64,000 bases of DNA from Salinibacterium sp. NK8237 (GCF_015864955.1 NZ_JADYWE010000001.1:1736001-1800000), one strand, 5' to 3'. Counted from the stretch's first letter, positions 32,804 to 42,111 are shown. Made by a program: numbers and translations. The notes: a model not told the origin generated them from the letters alone.

Positions 32804-34159
32804 ATGGCACCACAGCACTTTGGCCCCCAGCGATCACGCCGCTTTCTTACTGCCGTAGCGACCGTCGCAGCGCTCGGACTCCTCGCTAGTTGCAGCAGCG
32901 AATCCGCAGAGTTCAACGATGAGTACGGCTTCGCCGCCGCGGAACAAGTCGCCGACTCCACCATCACCATCTGGGCGGATGCCGCCCGCCAGTCCGCCGT
33001 CGAAGCCTTCATTGAGGCTCACCCCGAGATTGATGTCGACCTCGTGATCGACGATGGCTCGGCCGGTGCATCCGGAACCCTGAAGACCAAGATCTCGCTC
33101 GCCGATCAGGCCGGCGAAGGGTGGCCAGACGCCGTCTTCTCCAGCCAAACCAATGACGCTTCGTGGGCCGCGCAAGAGACCAACGGCAACCAGGCTTTCG
33201 CTGCACCCCTCAACAACGGTTACCTCGAGCAAGACTTCCTCGACGGCTTCACCGCCGGCGCGCTCGACCCCGTGACCGTCGATGGCACCGTGTACGGCCT
33301 GCGTAACGACCTCGCCCCGGTTCTGTTCTGGTACAACGAAAGCCTCTTCAACGAACTCGGCTACGACGTTCCAACTACATGGGAAGACTACGAAGCACTC
33401 GGCGCCCAGCTCGCTGACGAGAACCCCGGCTACTTCCTCGGTTCCATCGGCGACTCCTTCGTTGGCCCCTACGTTTACTACTGGGCTGGCCAAGCACCGA
33501 TCTTCCAGCTCGACGGCGACACCTTCATCTCCGACCTGCAAGACCCGAACTCCCAGCGAGTGACGGCGATGCTCGACACGATGCACGACAACGGTTCGCT
33601 CATCTCCGACAGCCTCTTCAGCGCCGAATTCGTTGAGCAGTCAGACAAGCTGCTCGCGCTGCCCGGAGCTGCCTGGTACGCCGGAGCGCTCATCCAGAAT
33701 CCCAGCAACATCAACGCTGCTGAGGGTGACTGGGCCGCGGCAGCACCTCTCGTCTGGGAAGGCGAAGAAGCAGTCACCGGCAACATCGGTGGCGGCGTCT
33801 GGTACGCCTCGAGCCACTCCGAGAACCTCGACGCGGTGGAAACCTTCATGGAATTCATCACAAGCGATGAAGCCGTGGCCGGCACCGGCGGCCTCCCCGC
33901 CTACGACGCCGCTGCGCAATCGTGGCTCGCCGACCAAGAGTCCAGCGGATTCTTCGGTGGAGACTTCACCGGCGCCATGAACGCTGCCGCCACCTCCGTG
34001 TGGAGCGGGTGGAGCTACCCCGACTTCAGCATCGAAACCTCCTACGCCAAGATCATCGTTCCGGGTCTCGCCGAAGGCAAGTCGATTGCAGAACTATCGG
34101 ATGCCTGGCAGCAAGAAATGCAGAATGAAGCGCAGGTAGTCGGTTACCAAGTTCAGTAA
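32804..34159 (+). CDS. ABC sugar importer substrate-binding lipoprotein
   Basis: 451 residues from ATG at 32804 (AAAGG 10 nt upstream; ATG 32777 lacks an RBS). Seen: Arg-rich start, hydrophobic segment and lipobox LLASCSS, then an SBP_bac_1 fold (TITIWADAARQSAVEAFIEA, LFWYNESLFNELGYDVPTTW). It binds an oligosaccharide or sugar acid outside the cell. Two permease genes follow in the same operon and no ATPase gene is present, so a shared MsiK-type ATPase is expected (family knowledge). The nearby dehydratase suggests a sugar-acid-yielding substrate. Confidence 0.88.
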   Translation: MAPQHFGPQRSRRFLTAVATVAALGLLASCSSESAEFNDEYGFAAAEQVADSTITIWADAARQSAVEAFIEAHPEIDVDLVIDDGSAGASGTLKTKISLADQAGEGWPDAVFSSQTNDASWAAQETNGNQAFAAPLNNGYLEQDFLDGFTAGALDPVTVDGTVYGLRNDLAPVLFWYNESLFNELGYDVPTTWEDYEALGAQLADENPGYFLGSIGDSFVGPYVYYWAGQAPIFQLDGDTFISDLQDPNSQRVTAMLDTMHDNGSLISDSLFSAEFVEQSDKLLALPGAAWYAGALIQNPSNINAAEGDWAAAAPLVWEGEEAVTGNIGGGVWYASSHSENLDAVETFMEFITSDEAVAGTGGLPAYDAAAQSWLADQESSGFFGGDFTGAMNAAATSVWSGWSYPDFSIETSYAKIIVPGLAEGKSIAELSDAWQQEMQNEAQVVGYQVQ

Positions 34160-34185
34160 CCGCCACACCTCTACCCAGGAGACAC

Positions 34186-35142
34186 GTGACATCCACGACC
34201 GTGACATCCACGACTAAGGCCGCTGCCGACTCTCGCACGAGTCGGCAGCGGTCCCCCCGCGGCTCGGCCTCACCCTCACTTTCGCGCTCACAAGCGCAAG
34301 TGGGGGCGGCCTTCTCCAGCGGCTACACCCTCTTTTTGATCGCGTTTGGTGTGCTGCCAGCCATCTACGCCATCTACTTGGCGTTCACGAAGAACGGCAG
34401 CTTCGCTGGCGTCTCCAACTTCACCAAGATCTTCAGCGACTACCGCTTCTTACCCGCCCTCGGCCACGTGGCTCTCTTCGTTGCCGTCTGGCTTGTGGGG
34501 CTCGTGATCATCGTCGTTCTTCTCGCGATCATCACCCACTCCATCAAGACCCGCTGGCTCTCGACCAGCATCCGCTTCTTCTATTACATCCCGGGCGCCC
34601 TCGCCGGAGCATCCAGCGTCATGCTGTGGTTGTTCGTGCTCGACCCCGCCGTGAGCCCTGTCTCCTTCATTCTCGACGCCTTCGGTTTCGACTCGTTCGT
34701 GCAAGTGGTGCGCGTCGATCAGCTCCCCGTCATCTTCGCGATTATCGCGTTCTGGACCGGCGCCGGTGGCTGGATCGTCATCATGTACGGCGCCCTCAAC
34801 AACATCTCTTCGGAGATTATGGAAGCCGCTCGCATCGACGGCGCTGGCCCCATCAACGTGGCCTGGCACATCCAGATCCCGCTGCTGCGCAAGTGGATCT
34901 CCTACATGGCCATCCTTTCTCTCGCGGCAGGAACCCAACTCTTCGTGGAGCCTCGCGTTCTCTCGATCGCGAGCAAGGGTGTTGTGCCTCAGGATTACTC
35001 GCTCAACCAACTCGCTTTCCTGTATGCGTTCAAGCAAAACGACTTCAACGGCTCGGCAGCAATTTCGCTCGTCTTGCTCGCAGTCGCCCTGGGCTTGAGC
35101 AGTTTCTTTGTCTTCCGTGGAGGTCTCTTTGAGCGCGACTAA
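34186..35142 (+). CDS. ABC sugar importer permease (MalF-like)
   Basis: 318 residues from GTG at 34186 (CAGGAGAC upstream). Seen: a Ser/Thr/Arg-rich cytoplasmic N-terminus of about 40 residues, six hydrophobic segments and the ATPase-docking EAA loop EAARIDGAGPINVAWHIQIP. It pairs with the permease encoded by the next gene, whose start overlaps by 14 bp. Confidence 0.88.
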   Translation: MTSTTVTSTTKAAADSRTSRQRSPRGSASPSLSRSQAQVGAAFSSGYTLFLIAFGVLPAIYAIYLAFTKNGSFAGVSNFTKIFSDYRFLPALGHVALFVAVWLVGLVIIVVLLAIITHSIKTRWLSTSIRFFYYIPGALAGASSVMLWLFVLDPAVSPVSFILDAFGFDSFVQVVRVDQLPVIFAIIAFWTGAGGWIVIMYGALNNISSEIMEAARIDGAGPINVAWHIQIPLLRKWISYMAILSLAAGTQLFVEPRVLSIASKGVVPQDYSLNQLAFLYAFKQNDFNGSAAISLVLLAVALGLSSFFVFRGGLFERD

Positions 35143-36040
35143 CAGTTCACTCACCGCACGTCGCAGTGAACGCAGCCCCGGCCAGTGGCTCTGGCGAGTA
35201 CTCGGCGCTTCCATCACGGTCGTCTTCGTGTCGTTCTTCATAATCCCCATCGTGTGGCTGCTGTTTGCTCCGACGAAGGATGCCCGGCAGCTGCTACTCG
35301 ACTTCCCGTTCTCGTTCGGCAGCTTCAGCACGCTGGCCGAGAACTGGGCGAGCCTCGTGGCCTACCAAGACGGCCTTGTGTGGACCTGGCTCGGCAACTC
35401 CGCGCTCTACTCGGGAGCAGCACTCGTGCTCACTCTCGTGATCAGCATCCCGTGTGGCTACGCTCTCGCGCTCACCGAGTTCAAGGGCCGCAAGCTCTTG
35501 CTCGCGACCACGCTCATCGTGATGCTCATCCCCAACACCGCCCTCGTGCTGCCGGTCTTTCTCGAGCTCAGCGCCGTCGACCTCATTGGCTCACCGCTCG
35601 CCGTCATCCTGCCGTACTCGTTCTTTCCGTTCGGCGTCTATCTGACCTACATCTACTTCTCCACGACCGTGCCGCGTGACCTCTTGGATGCCGGCCGCCT
35701 CGATGGTGCCGGAGAGTTCCGTGTCTTCACCCAGGTCGCGATGCCGCTCGCGGTACCCGTGATCGCACTGGTCGGGTTCTTCAGCTTCGTGGCCAACTGG
35801 ACCAACTACTTCCTGCCCTTCGTGACCGTGCCGGGCAAGGGCGCACCGATTCAGGTCGGGCTCGCAGAAATGCTCGCGAACGTTCCCCAGTTCAACCCCA
35901 CCAATGCGGGCTCGACGACGATTGAGCTACCGGTTCTCGCGCTAGGAACGCTGCTGTCGGTGGCGCCCGTGCTGATCCTGTTCCTGTTCTCGCAGCGCTT
36001 CCTCGTCACCGGAATGACCGCGGGCGGTACCAAGGGCTAA
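35129..36040 (+). CDS. ABC sugar importer permease (MalG-like)
   Basis: 303 residues from TTG at 35129, chosen because GGAGG (35119-35123) lies 5 nt before it; the gene overlaps the end of the previous one. Seen: six hydrophobic segments, FSFGSFSTLAENWASLV after the first helix, and the EAA-type loop DAGRLDGAGEFRVFTQVAMP. It is the last gene of the importer operon and is convergent with the GntR gene. Confidence 0.88.
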   Translation: MSATNSSLTARRSERSPGQWLWRVLGASITVVFVSFFIIPIVWLLFAPTKDARQLLLDFPFSFGSFSTLAENWASLVAYQDGLVWTWLGNSALYSGAALVLTLVISIPCGYALALTEFKGRKLLLATTLIVMLIPNTALVLPVFLELSAVDLIGSPLAVILPYSFFPFGVYLTYIYFSTTVPRDLLDAGRLDGAGEFRVFTQVAMPLAVPVIALVGFFSFVANWTNYFLPFVTVPGKGAPIQVGLAEMLANVPQFNPTNAGSTTIELPVLALGTLLSVAPVLILFLFSQRFLVTGMTAGGTKG

Positions 36041-36114
36041 GGCTCTCCGCCTGCGGACAGGTGCGAACGTGGCGGCAGCACGCGACGCGAGCTACACCCT
36101 CGAGCGACCGAAGG

Positions 36115-36876
36115 TCAGGATGCGGTGGGGCGGCGACGCAGCCACGCGCGCGAGATGTGGGTCGCCATCGCTTCAGACGCGGCTTTGCTGTCTGCGCGCT
36201 CAATGGCATCCAAGACGGCTACGTGCTCGGCGAGAGTGACCCGCAGTGAGTCTTCATCGGCGGGTGCTCCCACGAATCGGGTGCTCGAGAGGGCGCGGTC
36301 AAAGAGGATTCCGGTGATGTTTGCCGCCAGGCGGATGCCCGACTGCTCCATCACGCGGTGGTGAAACTCTGCGTCAGCCTGGTTGTTCTCTTCGGCATCG
36401 CCGAGGCTCGTCTCCATGCGCTGCGTGAGCGCTCGGAGGGCGGCGAGATCGTCGTCGGTGCGGCGCGTGGCAGCAGCACCCGCCATTGAGGCTTCGAGGC
36501 TTCCGCGCACGACGGCGAGTTCATCCAGCACACCAAGAGTGTCGTCGTTGTCGACGAGGGAGGACAGCACTACCGGGTCAAGCATGTTCCACGAGCTTGC
36601 GGGATTGACGGTGGTTCCGCGGCCTTGAGCTACGGTAACAAGACCTTTTTCTTCAACCCGCTTCACGGACTCTCGAATCACGGTGCGGCTCACTCCAAAG
36701 TGGGAGCTCAAGGTGCCTTCGGGAGGAAGGGTTGTGCCGGCGGGGACTTGCTCAGTGACGATCGAGTCCACAATCTCGCGAACGACCGCAACACCGAGTC
36801 GAGCGGCCGGCGCACGGCCTACTTCGCCATTCGCTAGCCACTTGGGCGCAGCATCATCGGCACTCACAAGATCCAT
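36115..36876 (-). CDS. GntR family regulator, FadR/FCD subfamily
   Basis: 253 residues. Seen: winged HTH (about 25-95: VVREIVDSIVTEQVPAGTTL, then LSSHFGVSRTVIRESVKRVE and GRGTTVNP), followed by the all-helical FCD domain (about 110-250) with metal or ligand His residues in DAEFHHRVMEQSG and LAEHVAVLDAIE. FCD regulators respond to carboxylates such as sugar acids. It sits between the ABC importer and the enolase-superfamily dehydratase and probably controls both. Confidence 0.88.
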   Translation of the reverse strand: MDLVSADDAAPKWLANGEVGRAPAARLGVAVVREIVDSIVTEQVPAGTTLPPEGTLSSHFGVSRTVIRESVKRVEEKGLVTVAQGRGTTVNPASSWNMLDPVVLSSLVDNDDTLGVLDELAVVRGSLEASMAGAAATRRTDDDLAALRALTQRMETSLGDAEENNQADAEFHHRVMEQSGIRLAANITGILFDRALSSTRFVGAPADEDSLRVTLAEHVAVLDAIERADSKAASEAMATHISRAWLRRRPTAS

Positions 36877-36941
36877 CCACCCAGCATAGGGGAGCCCCTC
36901 CGTGCGCTGAGCTACGGCACTCCGCCCGGCAATAGGCCGGA

Positions 36942-38084
36942 CTATTCACCGACGAGCCGCAGCCCTGCACGTTCGGAGCGCACATGAGGGCCGCCGGGAG
37001 CCAACCATCCTGCATGGGTTGTCGCCTGCGCCGCGATGGCCTCTTCGTCGATCGATACTCCGACACCGGGGGTGTCTCCGACGACGATTCCGCCATCGAT
37101 GAACTCTTGATCGATCGTGACACCGAAGGGCGCGTTCACGTCTTGCACTTCGGCAGTGAGGTGGTTGGGCACGGATGCCGCGGCAGCAGCAAGCGCGGAA
37201 TTGAGAGTGAGGCCCACCGGGCTCACCGGCAGGTTGCGGCTGTGTGCGGCGTGCGCGACCCGCAAGAAGTGGGTGATCCCCCAGACGCTGCCGACCTGCA
37301 CAATGTCGATGCCGCCGAGATCGAAGAGCTGCGAATACTGTTCGAGCCCGGTCAGGTTCTCGCCGGTAGCGACAGCGGCGCGGATGGAGCGGCTCAAGCG
37401 AGCGTGACCAGCGGCGTCCCAGCGGCGCAAGGGCTCTTCAATCCAAGTGAGGTCGAGCTCATCTTCGATTTTTGCCATGAAACGTTCGGCCTGTTTCAGG
37501 TTCCACGATTCATTTGCATCGAGCATGAGCCCGGGCTTGCGAGCATTGATGCTGAGGGCGTCTTCGACAAGCGTGAGGCGACGGATGTCATCCTCATGGT
37601 CGCGCCCACCCTTCAGTTTTCCGGCGGTGTAGCCTCGCTCTGCCATGCCGACGTAGAAGCTCGAGAGTGCATCATCGTCGAGCGCAATGTCGAGGCCCGA
37701 GGCGTAGCCGGGCACGAATTTGTCGCGCGCTCCGAGCAATCGCCAGAGCGGCTCGCCGAGGGCTTTTGCTTTGATGTCCCACAGCGCCATGTCGAAGGTG
37801 CCGATGCCGCCGAAAGTGGCTCCACCGTGGCCTGATTTGAAGACTTGGGCGAGCATCCGGTCATACAGGGCCGATACCGCACGGGGGTCTTGGCCTTCGA
37901 TGGCGGGGAAGATCTGGTCGAGGTCGCGGTGGGAACCGGTACCAACACCCGTGATGCCAACGTCAGTTTCGAGCAGAACGATGGGAAATTCGGTGATTCC
38001 CGAGGCGACGAAGCCGTTCACGTCGCCAACGGGACGCCCCCAGTTGTGGACGCTGCTGAGGCAGCGGTAGCCGGTAATCTTCAT
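36942..38084 (-). CDS. Mandelate racemase/muconate lactonizing enzyme family dehydratase
   Basis: 380 residues from ATG at 38084 (AAAGG upstream; the longer frame to 38138 crosses a palindrome). Seen: enolase-superfamily capping domain (1-125) and barrel with K156-L-K158, metal ligands D189 (DANES), E216 (WIEEPL) and E242 (GEN). The strand where acid-sugar dehydratases carry a catalytic His reads PVSPVGLTLNSAL, with no His. Acid-sugar dehydration fits the context, but the missing His leaves open a racemase or MLE-type reaction by the Lys pair alone. It is adjacent to the FCD-GntR gene. Confidence 0.8.
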   Translation of the reverse strand: MKITGYRCLSSVHNWGRPVGDVNGFVASGITEFPIVLLETDVGITGVGTGSHRDLDQIFPAIEGQDPRAVSALYDRMLAQVFKSGHGGATFGGIGTFDMALWDIKAKALGEPLWRLLGARDKFVPGYASGLDIALDDDALSSFYVGMAERGYTAGKLKGGRDHEDDIRRLTLVEDALSINARKPGLMLDANESWNLKQAERFMAKIEDELDLTWIEEPLRRWDAAGHARLSRSIRAAVATGENLTGLEQYSQLFDLGGIDIVQVGSVWGITHFLRVAHAAHSRNLPVSPVGLTLNSALAAAAASVPNHLTAEVQDVNAPFGVTIDQEFIDGGIVVGDTPGVGVSIDEEAIAAQATTHAGWLAPGGPHVRSERAGLRLVGE

Positions 38085-38107
38085 CTTCGCCTTTGATGAT
38101 CGCTGTG

Positions 38108-38149
38108 CGCGCAGTGAACCACTGCGCGTAAACAGCATACATCATATGT
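38108..38149 (-). promoter_or_regulatory. Palindrome and candidate GntR site before the dehydratase gene
   Basis: Seen: CGCGCAGTG-AAC-CACTGCGCG (38108-38128), perfect 9-bp arms with a 3-nt centre, 24 nt upstream of the ATG. Farther upstream is the imperfect repeat CATACATCATATG (38136-38148), resembling the motif at 32730. The palindrome could be an operator or a leader hairpin that affects translation. Confidence 0.5.
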
Positions 38150-38269
38150 TCTATTGTGCTCGGGAGAGAATTCACCTACCCCTCCCCCTAGCGAACGTTG
38201 CTCGATGCGACTACGAATAGAGAGCACACGATGCGCACTCACCTAGTGTGCGCACAAGGGGGAACAATC

Positions 38270-38677
38270 ATGACTCGATCACCCAACCGCATGCTCGGAG
38301 CCACCGTCGGAGCATTCTTCGCACTCATCGGCATGCTCGGATTTTTTCGTACCAGCGGCATCGAATTCTTCGCGACGGAGGGTGCGCTTCTGGCCAACAT
38401 CTTCAGCGTGAACGGATTCCAGAACGTTGTCCACATCGTGGTCGGTGCAGCCCTCGTGCTCGCCGCACTCGCCAACCGTGCGACCGCCCGAGCCGTCAAC
38501 TCCGCTCTTGGCTTCGGCTTTCTCGTGCTCGGCTTTGCTGGTCTGCTGCTCGTCGGCTCGGAATACAACATCCTTGCCCTCAATTCGGCTGACAACGCAT
38601 TGCACTTCGCGGGCGCCGTCATCCTTCTTTTGGTTGGCATCGGTGCCGACAAGCGCGCTACCGGAGTCAGTGCCTAA
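38270..38677 (+). CDS. DUF4383 membrane protein
   Basis: 135 residues from ATG at 38270 (AGGGGGA 6 nt upstream). Seen: four hydrophobic segments and the DUF4383 pattern LLANIFSVNGFQNVVHIVVG then NALHFAGAVILLLVGI. Common in Actinobacteria, with unknown function. Confidence 0.82.
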   Translation: MTRSPNRMLGATVGAFFALIGMLGFFRTSGIEFFATEGALLANIFSVNGFQNVVHIVVGAALVLAALANRATARAVNSALGFGFLVLGFAGLLLVGSEYNILALNSADNALHFAGAVILLLVGIGADKRATGVSA

Positions 38678-38709
38678 CAGAGCCGAATACCCAACTTTCG
38701 GATGATGCC

Positions 38710-38725
38710 GGGCGTCTAAACGCCC
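38710..38725 (+). terminator. Short hairpin after the DUF4383 gene
   Basis: Seen: GGGCGT-CTAA-ACGCCC, a perfect 6-bp stem between the DUF4383 stop and the heme oxygenase RBS. No T run follows, so termination is uncertain. Confidence 0.4.
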
Positions 38726-38766
38726 CACTAGAGTGAGGGTCACCTAACCCCCATCTAGGAGACTCC

Positions 38767-39414
38767 GTGGCTGTAATTCCTTTCTCGCAAGCACTTCGCG
38801 AGCGCACCTGGTCGAGCCACGGAGACAGCGAAGGTGCTGACTTCATGAAAGACCTCATGACGGGAAAGGGAACTCGCGAGGACTACATCGCGTTGGTGGC
38901 ACAGCACTACTTCATCTACGAAGCGATTGAAGCGGCCGCCGACCACTTCGCCAGCAACCCCGTTGCCGCGCCCTTCATCACGTCGCAGCTCACGCGCCTG
39001 CCCGCAATCGAAGCAGACCTCGAGTTTCTGATTGGTGCCGACTGGCGCGACCAGATCGCTCCGCTCCCCACTGCCGCTGCCTATGCGGCCCGCGTGCGCG
39101 AAGTTGCTGCCCAAGACTGGGCTGGCGGATTCATCGCCCACCACTACACCCGCTACCTCGGCGATCTCTCGGGTGGGCAGGTGATCCGCACCATCATGCA
39201 GCGCCAGTTTGGTTTCGAAACCAACGGCGTCGGCTTCTACCTCTTCGATGAGATTGCGAAGCCCAAAGAGTTTAAAAACACGTACCGCGACCAGCTAGAT
39301 GCTGTCGAGTGGGATGACGCTGAACGCGACCGAGTCATTGACGAAGTGCTCGTTGCGTACAAGTTCAACACCGACCTGTTCATCGACCTGTCGCGCGCGA
39401 AAGCGGCCGCCTAG
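38767..39414 (+). CDS. Heme oxygenase (biliverdin-producing, HmuO type)
   Basis: 215 residues from GTG at 38767 (TAGGAG upstream). Seen: proximal heme-ligand His18 in ERTWSSHGDSEGADFMKDLM, and the distal-helix motif YLGDLSGGQVI whose glycines open space for O2. It cleaves heme to biliverdin, CO and Fe2+ in the cytosol, for iron release. No heme importer lies next to it in the window. Confidence 0.92.
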   Translation: MAVIPFSQALRERTWSSHGDSEGADFMKDLMTGKGTREDYIALVAQHYFIYEAIEAAADHFASNPVAAPFITSQLTRLPAIEADLEFLIGADWRDQIAPLPTAAAYAARVREVAAQDWAGGFIAHHYTRYLGDLSGGQVIRTIMQRQFGFETNGVGFYLFDEIAKPKEFKNTYRDQLDAVEWDDAERDRVIDEVLVAYKFNTDLFIDLSRAKAAA

Positions 39415-39517
39415 CCTGCCGCGCGGGTCGTGTCGCCGAACCGGCACGGCCCGCCTTGGGCAACGTTCTCCTCTGCTGCCTGCTGTTGCGCCCGCAGCGT
39501 TGTCCGAGGTCTGAGCG

Positions 39518-40429
39518 CTATCCGAGACCCGAGCGCTCATCGCGAACGCCGTCAGCTTCAGAATCTACGGATCCCTCAACGGGCTTCTTTGACAGCCCGA
39601 CCGACCCGGCGCTGGAACGGCCCTCGAGAGCAGTGTGCACCGCGATCGACTCGTCGACATCGGCGTACCGCGGGCGCAGGCCCACGGGGCGCTGGCGACG
39701 CTCCTCGCGTTTCGCTCGCCGGGCCGCAACGATCAAGTTGAGAGCTTCGACCAGAATCGCGAACGCCATCGGCGCGTAGATGAGAGCTTTGTCGATGTAG
39801 ACCCCGAATCCCTCGGCGATCAAGAAGACTCCAATGAGGAGCAAGAACGACAAGGCCAGCATTTTCACTGTTGGATGCTCGTTGACGAATGTAAAGATAA
39901 AGCGGGCCGCGAAGAGCATGATTCCGAACGACAGCACAACCACGGTGATGATGATGACGAGGTTTTCTGTCATACCGACTGCCGTGATAACGGAATCGAG
40001 CGAGAAGACGAGGTCGAGCACCAGAATCTGCGCGATGACCGACCCGAAGGTGACTGCTTTCCTGCCACCTCCAGTGCTGTGCTCTTCGTCGCCTTCCAGT
40101 TTGTGGTGTATTTCCGTGACGGCCTTGTAGACGAGGAAGAGACCACCCGCAATGAGGATGATGTCTTTCCACGAGAATCCGAGCTCACCGATGACGAAAA
40201 TTTCGTCCTTCAATGTGATGATCCAGCCCGCAAACAGAACGAGAATGATTCGCATGAGCATCGCGAGGGTGAGGCCCAGGTTGCGAGCCTTCGCCTGCTG
40301 ATCTTTCGGCAGTTTCGATGCGAGGATCGAAATGAAGATGACGTTGTCGACACCGAGCACAATTTCGAGAACGAAGAGTGTGAGAAAGACCGCAATGAGG
40401 TCAGGCGTAAAGGCGAAGGAGAATTCCAT
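39518..40429 (-). CDS. TerC family integral membrane protein
   Basis: 303 residues. Seen: about seven hydrophobic segments with the TerC acidic motifs EIVLGVDNVIFISIL and LVFSLDSVITAVGMTEN, and a polar, Ser-rich cytoplasmic tail of about 60 residues. The family is linked to tellurite resistance and, in other bacteria, to manganese export or metalation of exported proteins. The tail contains no further known domain. Confidence 0.88.
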   Translation of the reverse strand: MEFSFAFTPDLIAVFLTLFVLEIVLGVDNVIFISILASKLPKDQQAKARNLGLTLAMLMRIILVLFAGWIITLKDEIFVIGELGFSWKDIILIAGGLFLVYKAVTEIHHKLEGDEEHSTGGGRKAVTFGSVIAQILVLDLVFSLDSVITAVGMTENLVIIITVVVLSFGIMLFAARFIFTFVNEHPTVKMLALSFLLLIGVFLIAEGFGVYIDKALIYAPMAFAILVEALNLIVAARRAKREERRQRPVGLRPRYADVDESIAVHTALEGRSSAGSVGLSKKPVEGSVDSEADGVRDERSGLG

Positions 40430-40480
40430 TCGTCAATTCTCCACTAGAGGCCCGCAATTGGGAGAGTGCGCCTGAGAAAA

Positions 40481-41497
40481 TTAGCCCATCGCTTCGATCT
40501 GCGCGCGCAGCCCGTCAAGCGTACGCAGCACGGTAAGTGATGTGTCGAGCGGATGCTCGGGGGCTTCGGTGCGGCCATCCGCAATGTGCTGGGCAATCGC
40601 CGTCGTCTGAAAAGCGAGTCCCTCACGACCACGCAAACCCGTGCTGTCAGTGAACTCGGTGCGTTCGTGATCGCGCACGACCGCGAAACCGTTCGGCGCA
40701 TAAAACGGAGTACGCACTTCAACGCGAGCACGGGTGCCGCTGATGCGGGCCTCCGTGGGGGTGTCGGCCTGCATGGTCGTGTGCAACACAGCCTGGGCAC
40801 CGGTGGCGTGGTCGAGAATCATCGCCGCCTGCCCATCAACGCCGCTCGCGAGCATCCGCCCCGTTGCCACCGCTGCGCTGGGAGCGCCGAGCACGAACTG
40901 AGAGAACCAGACGGGATAGATGCCAATGTCGCGCAGCGAGCCACCGCCCATGGTCGGGTCGAACACGGGCTGGCCGGCGGGGGCGCCAAAGTTGGCCCCG
41001 AAGTCGGCGGTGACAACTTTCAGATCGCCGAGCTCCCCTTCGGCGAGCAGCTGCGCGATGATCGTCGTCTGCGGCAAGAAGCGAGTCCACATGGCTTCCA
41101 TGGCGAACACGCCTGCGGCACGGGCGGCATCCACAATCACGCGAGCATCAGCGGCATCAATGCCGAGCGGCTTCTCGATGAGCACGTGCTTGCCTGCTGA
41201 AATGGCGAGCAACGCCAGCGGCCGATGAAAAACGTTCGGCGCGGCAACGTAGATGATGTCGACCTCGGGGTCGGCCACCAGCTGGTCATAGCTGCCATAG
41301 CTGCGCTCGATGCCGTGCTTCTTAGCGAACTCAGCGGCGCGGTCCGCAGAACGTGACGCGACGGCTACCACTCGCTGATCGGTGTTGGCGTGCATCGCGG
41401 CAACCCAATCGGTGGCGATACCCCCCGGGGCAAGGACACCCCAACGCAGTGTTGGGCCGCCCCGGAGCGGCGTTGCAGTGGAGTTAGGCAGAATCAC
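40481..41497 (-). CDS. Gfo/Idh/MocA family oxidoreductase
   Basis: 338 residues from GTG at 41497, which gives a GTGA overlap with the upstream GNAT gene; ATG 41518 is an alternative. Seen: Rossmann start RWGVLAPGGIATDWVAAMH, the EKP motif in HVLIEKPLGIDAADA with its Lys, and the C-terminal domain with GGGSLRDIGIYPVWFSQFVL (Asp and His-position Tyr region). It is an NAD(P)-dependent sugar or cyclitol dehydrogenase; the substrate is unknown. Confidence 0.86.
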   Translation of the reverse strand: MILPNSTATPLRGGPTLRWGVLAPGGIATDWVAAMHANTDQRVVAVASRSADRAAEFAKKHGIERSYGSYDQLVADPEVDIIYVAAPNVFHRPLALLAISAGKHVLIEKPLGIDAADARVIVDAARAAGVFAMEAMWTRFLPQTTIIAQLLAEGELGDLKVVTADFGANFGAPAGQPVFDPTMGGGSLRDIGIYPVWFSQFVLGAPSAAVATGRMLASGVDGQAAMILDHATGAQAVLHTTMQADTPTEARISGTRARVEVRTPFYAPNGFAVVRDHERTEFTDSTGLRGREGLAFQTTAIAQHIADGRTEAPEHPLDTSLTVLRTLDGLRAQIEAMG

Positions 41498-42087
41498 GAC
41501 AGTTCCATTCCCAGACAAATCGAGTCGGCGCCCCGAGCAAGTTCTGTGAAACCAAGGTGGCGGTAGAACGCGATGGCGTTGTGATTGTCTTCGCCAACCT
41601 CGAGATGGATGCCGCGCACTCCGCGAGCGCGCAGCGCCTCGAACAGTGTCTCGAGCATCGTTCGCCCGAGGCCCTGCCCTTGAGCGCGCGGCAGAAGATC
41701 GATGTGGAGGTGCGCTGGATAGTCGGCAACGACACCCGCGGGCGCTGTGACCGGAGTGTGAAGGTGCGAGATGAGTTCGTCGTCGAGCGAATCACCCGCC
41801 GTCGCGGGGTACTGGTCGCGCAATACCGGCCACCACTCACGCTCTTGCCACGCCTCAAACTGGCGCGTGTCTGCGGCGCCAAGAACGTAGCCGGCGACTC
41901 CGAGTTCGTCCGCGATCACGAATGCGAGATCGGGCGCACCGACCAAATACGGACCAACGTAAATGTGGCCAAGAAGGTCGGGATTCTCGTAGAGAGCGCT
42001 CCCATCAGCCCCGGCATCCGCTGTCTGAAGACAGACTCGGTAGGTGCCGGGAAGATCGTAGGGACCCGCAGGCCGAATCTGACTCAT
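41494..42087 (-). CDS. GNAT family N-acetyltransferase
   Basis: 197 residues. Seen: the N-terminal IRPAGPYDLPGTYRVCLQTA, the acetyl-CoA-binding HIDLLPRAQGQGLGRTMLET (RxxGxG/A motif), and GVRGIHLEVGEDNHNAIAFY with RHLGF. This is the branch found fused or adjacent to glycoside hydrolases, and its acceptor is unknown. It overlaps the Gfo/Idh/MocA gene by 4 bp and lies divergent from the amino-sugar operon. Confidence 0.85.
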   Translation of the reverse strand: MSQIRPAGPYDLPGTYRVCLQTADAGADGSALYENPDLLGHIYVGPYLVGAPDLAFVIADELGVAGYVLGAADTRQFEAWQEREWWPVLRDQYPATAGDSLDDELISHLHTPVTAPAGVVADYPAHLHIDLLPRAQGQGLGRTMLETLFEALRARGVRGIHLEVGEDNHNAIAFYRHLGFTELARGADSICLGMELS

Positions 42088-42111
42088 GGTTTCACCATAT
42101 CGCCCGCGTCA

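Noticed and set aside
39496..39532. Imperfect tandem repeat CCGAGxxxTGAGCGCT/CCGAGACCCGAGCGCT near the terC 3' end
   Set aside because: Two imperfect units overlapping the low-complexity C-terminal coding region; no sign of function.
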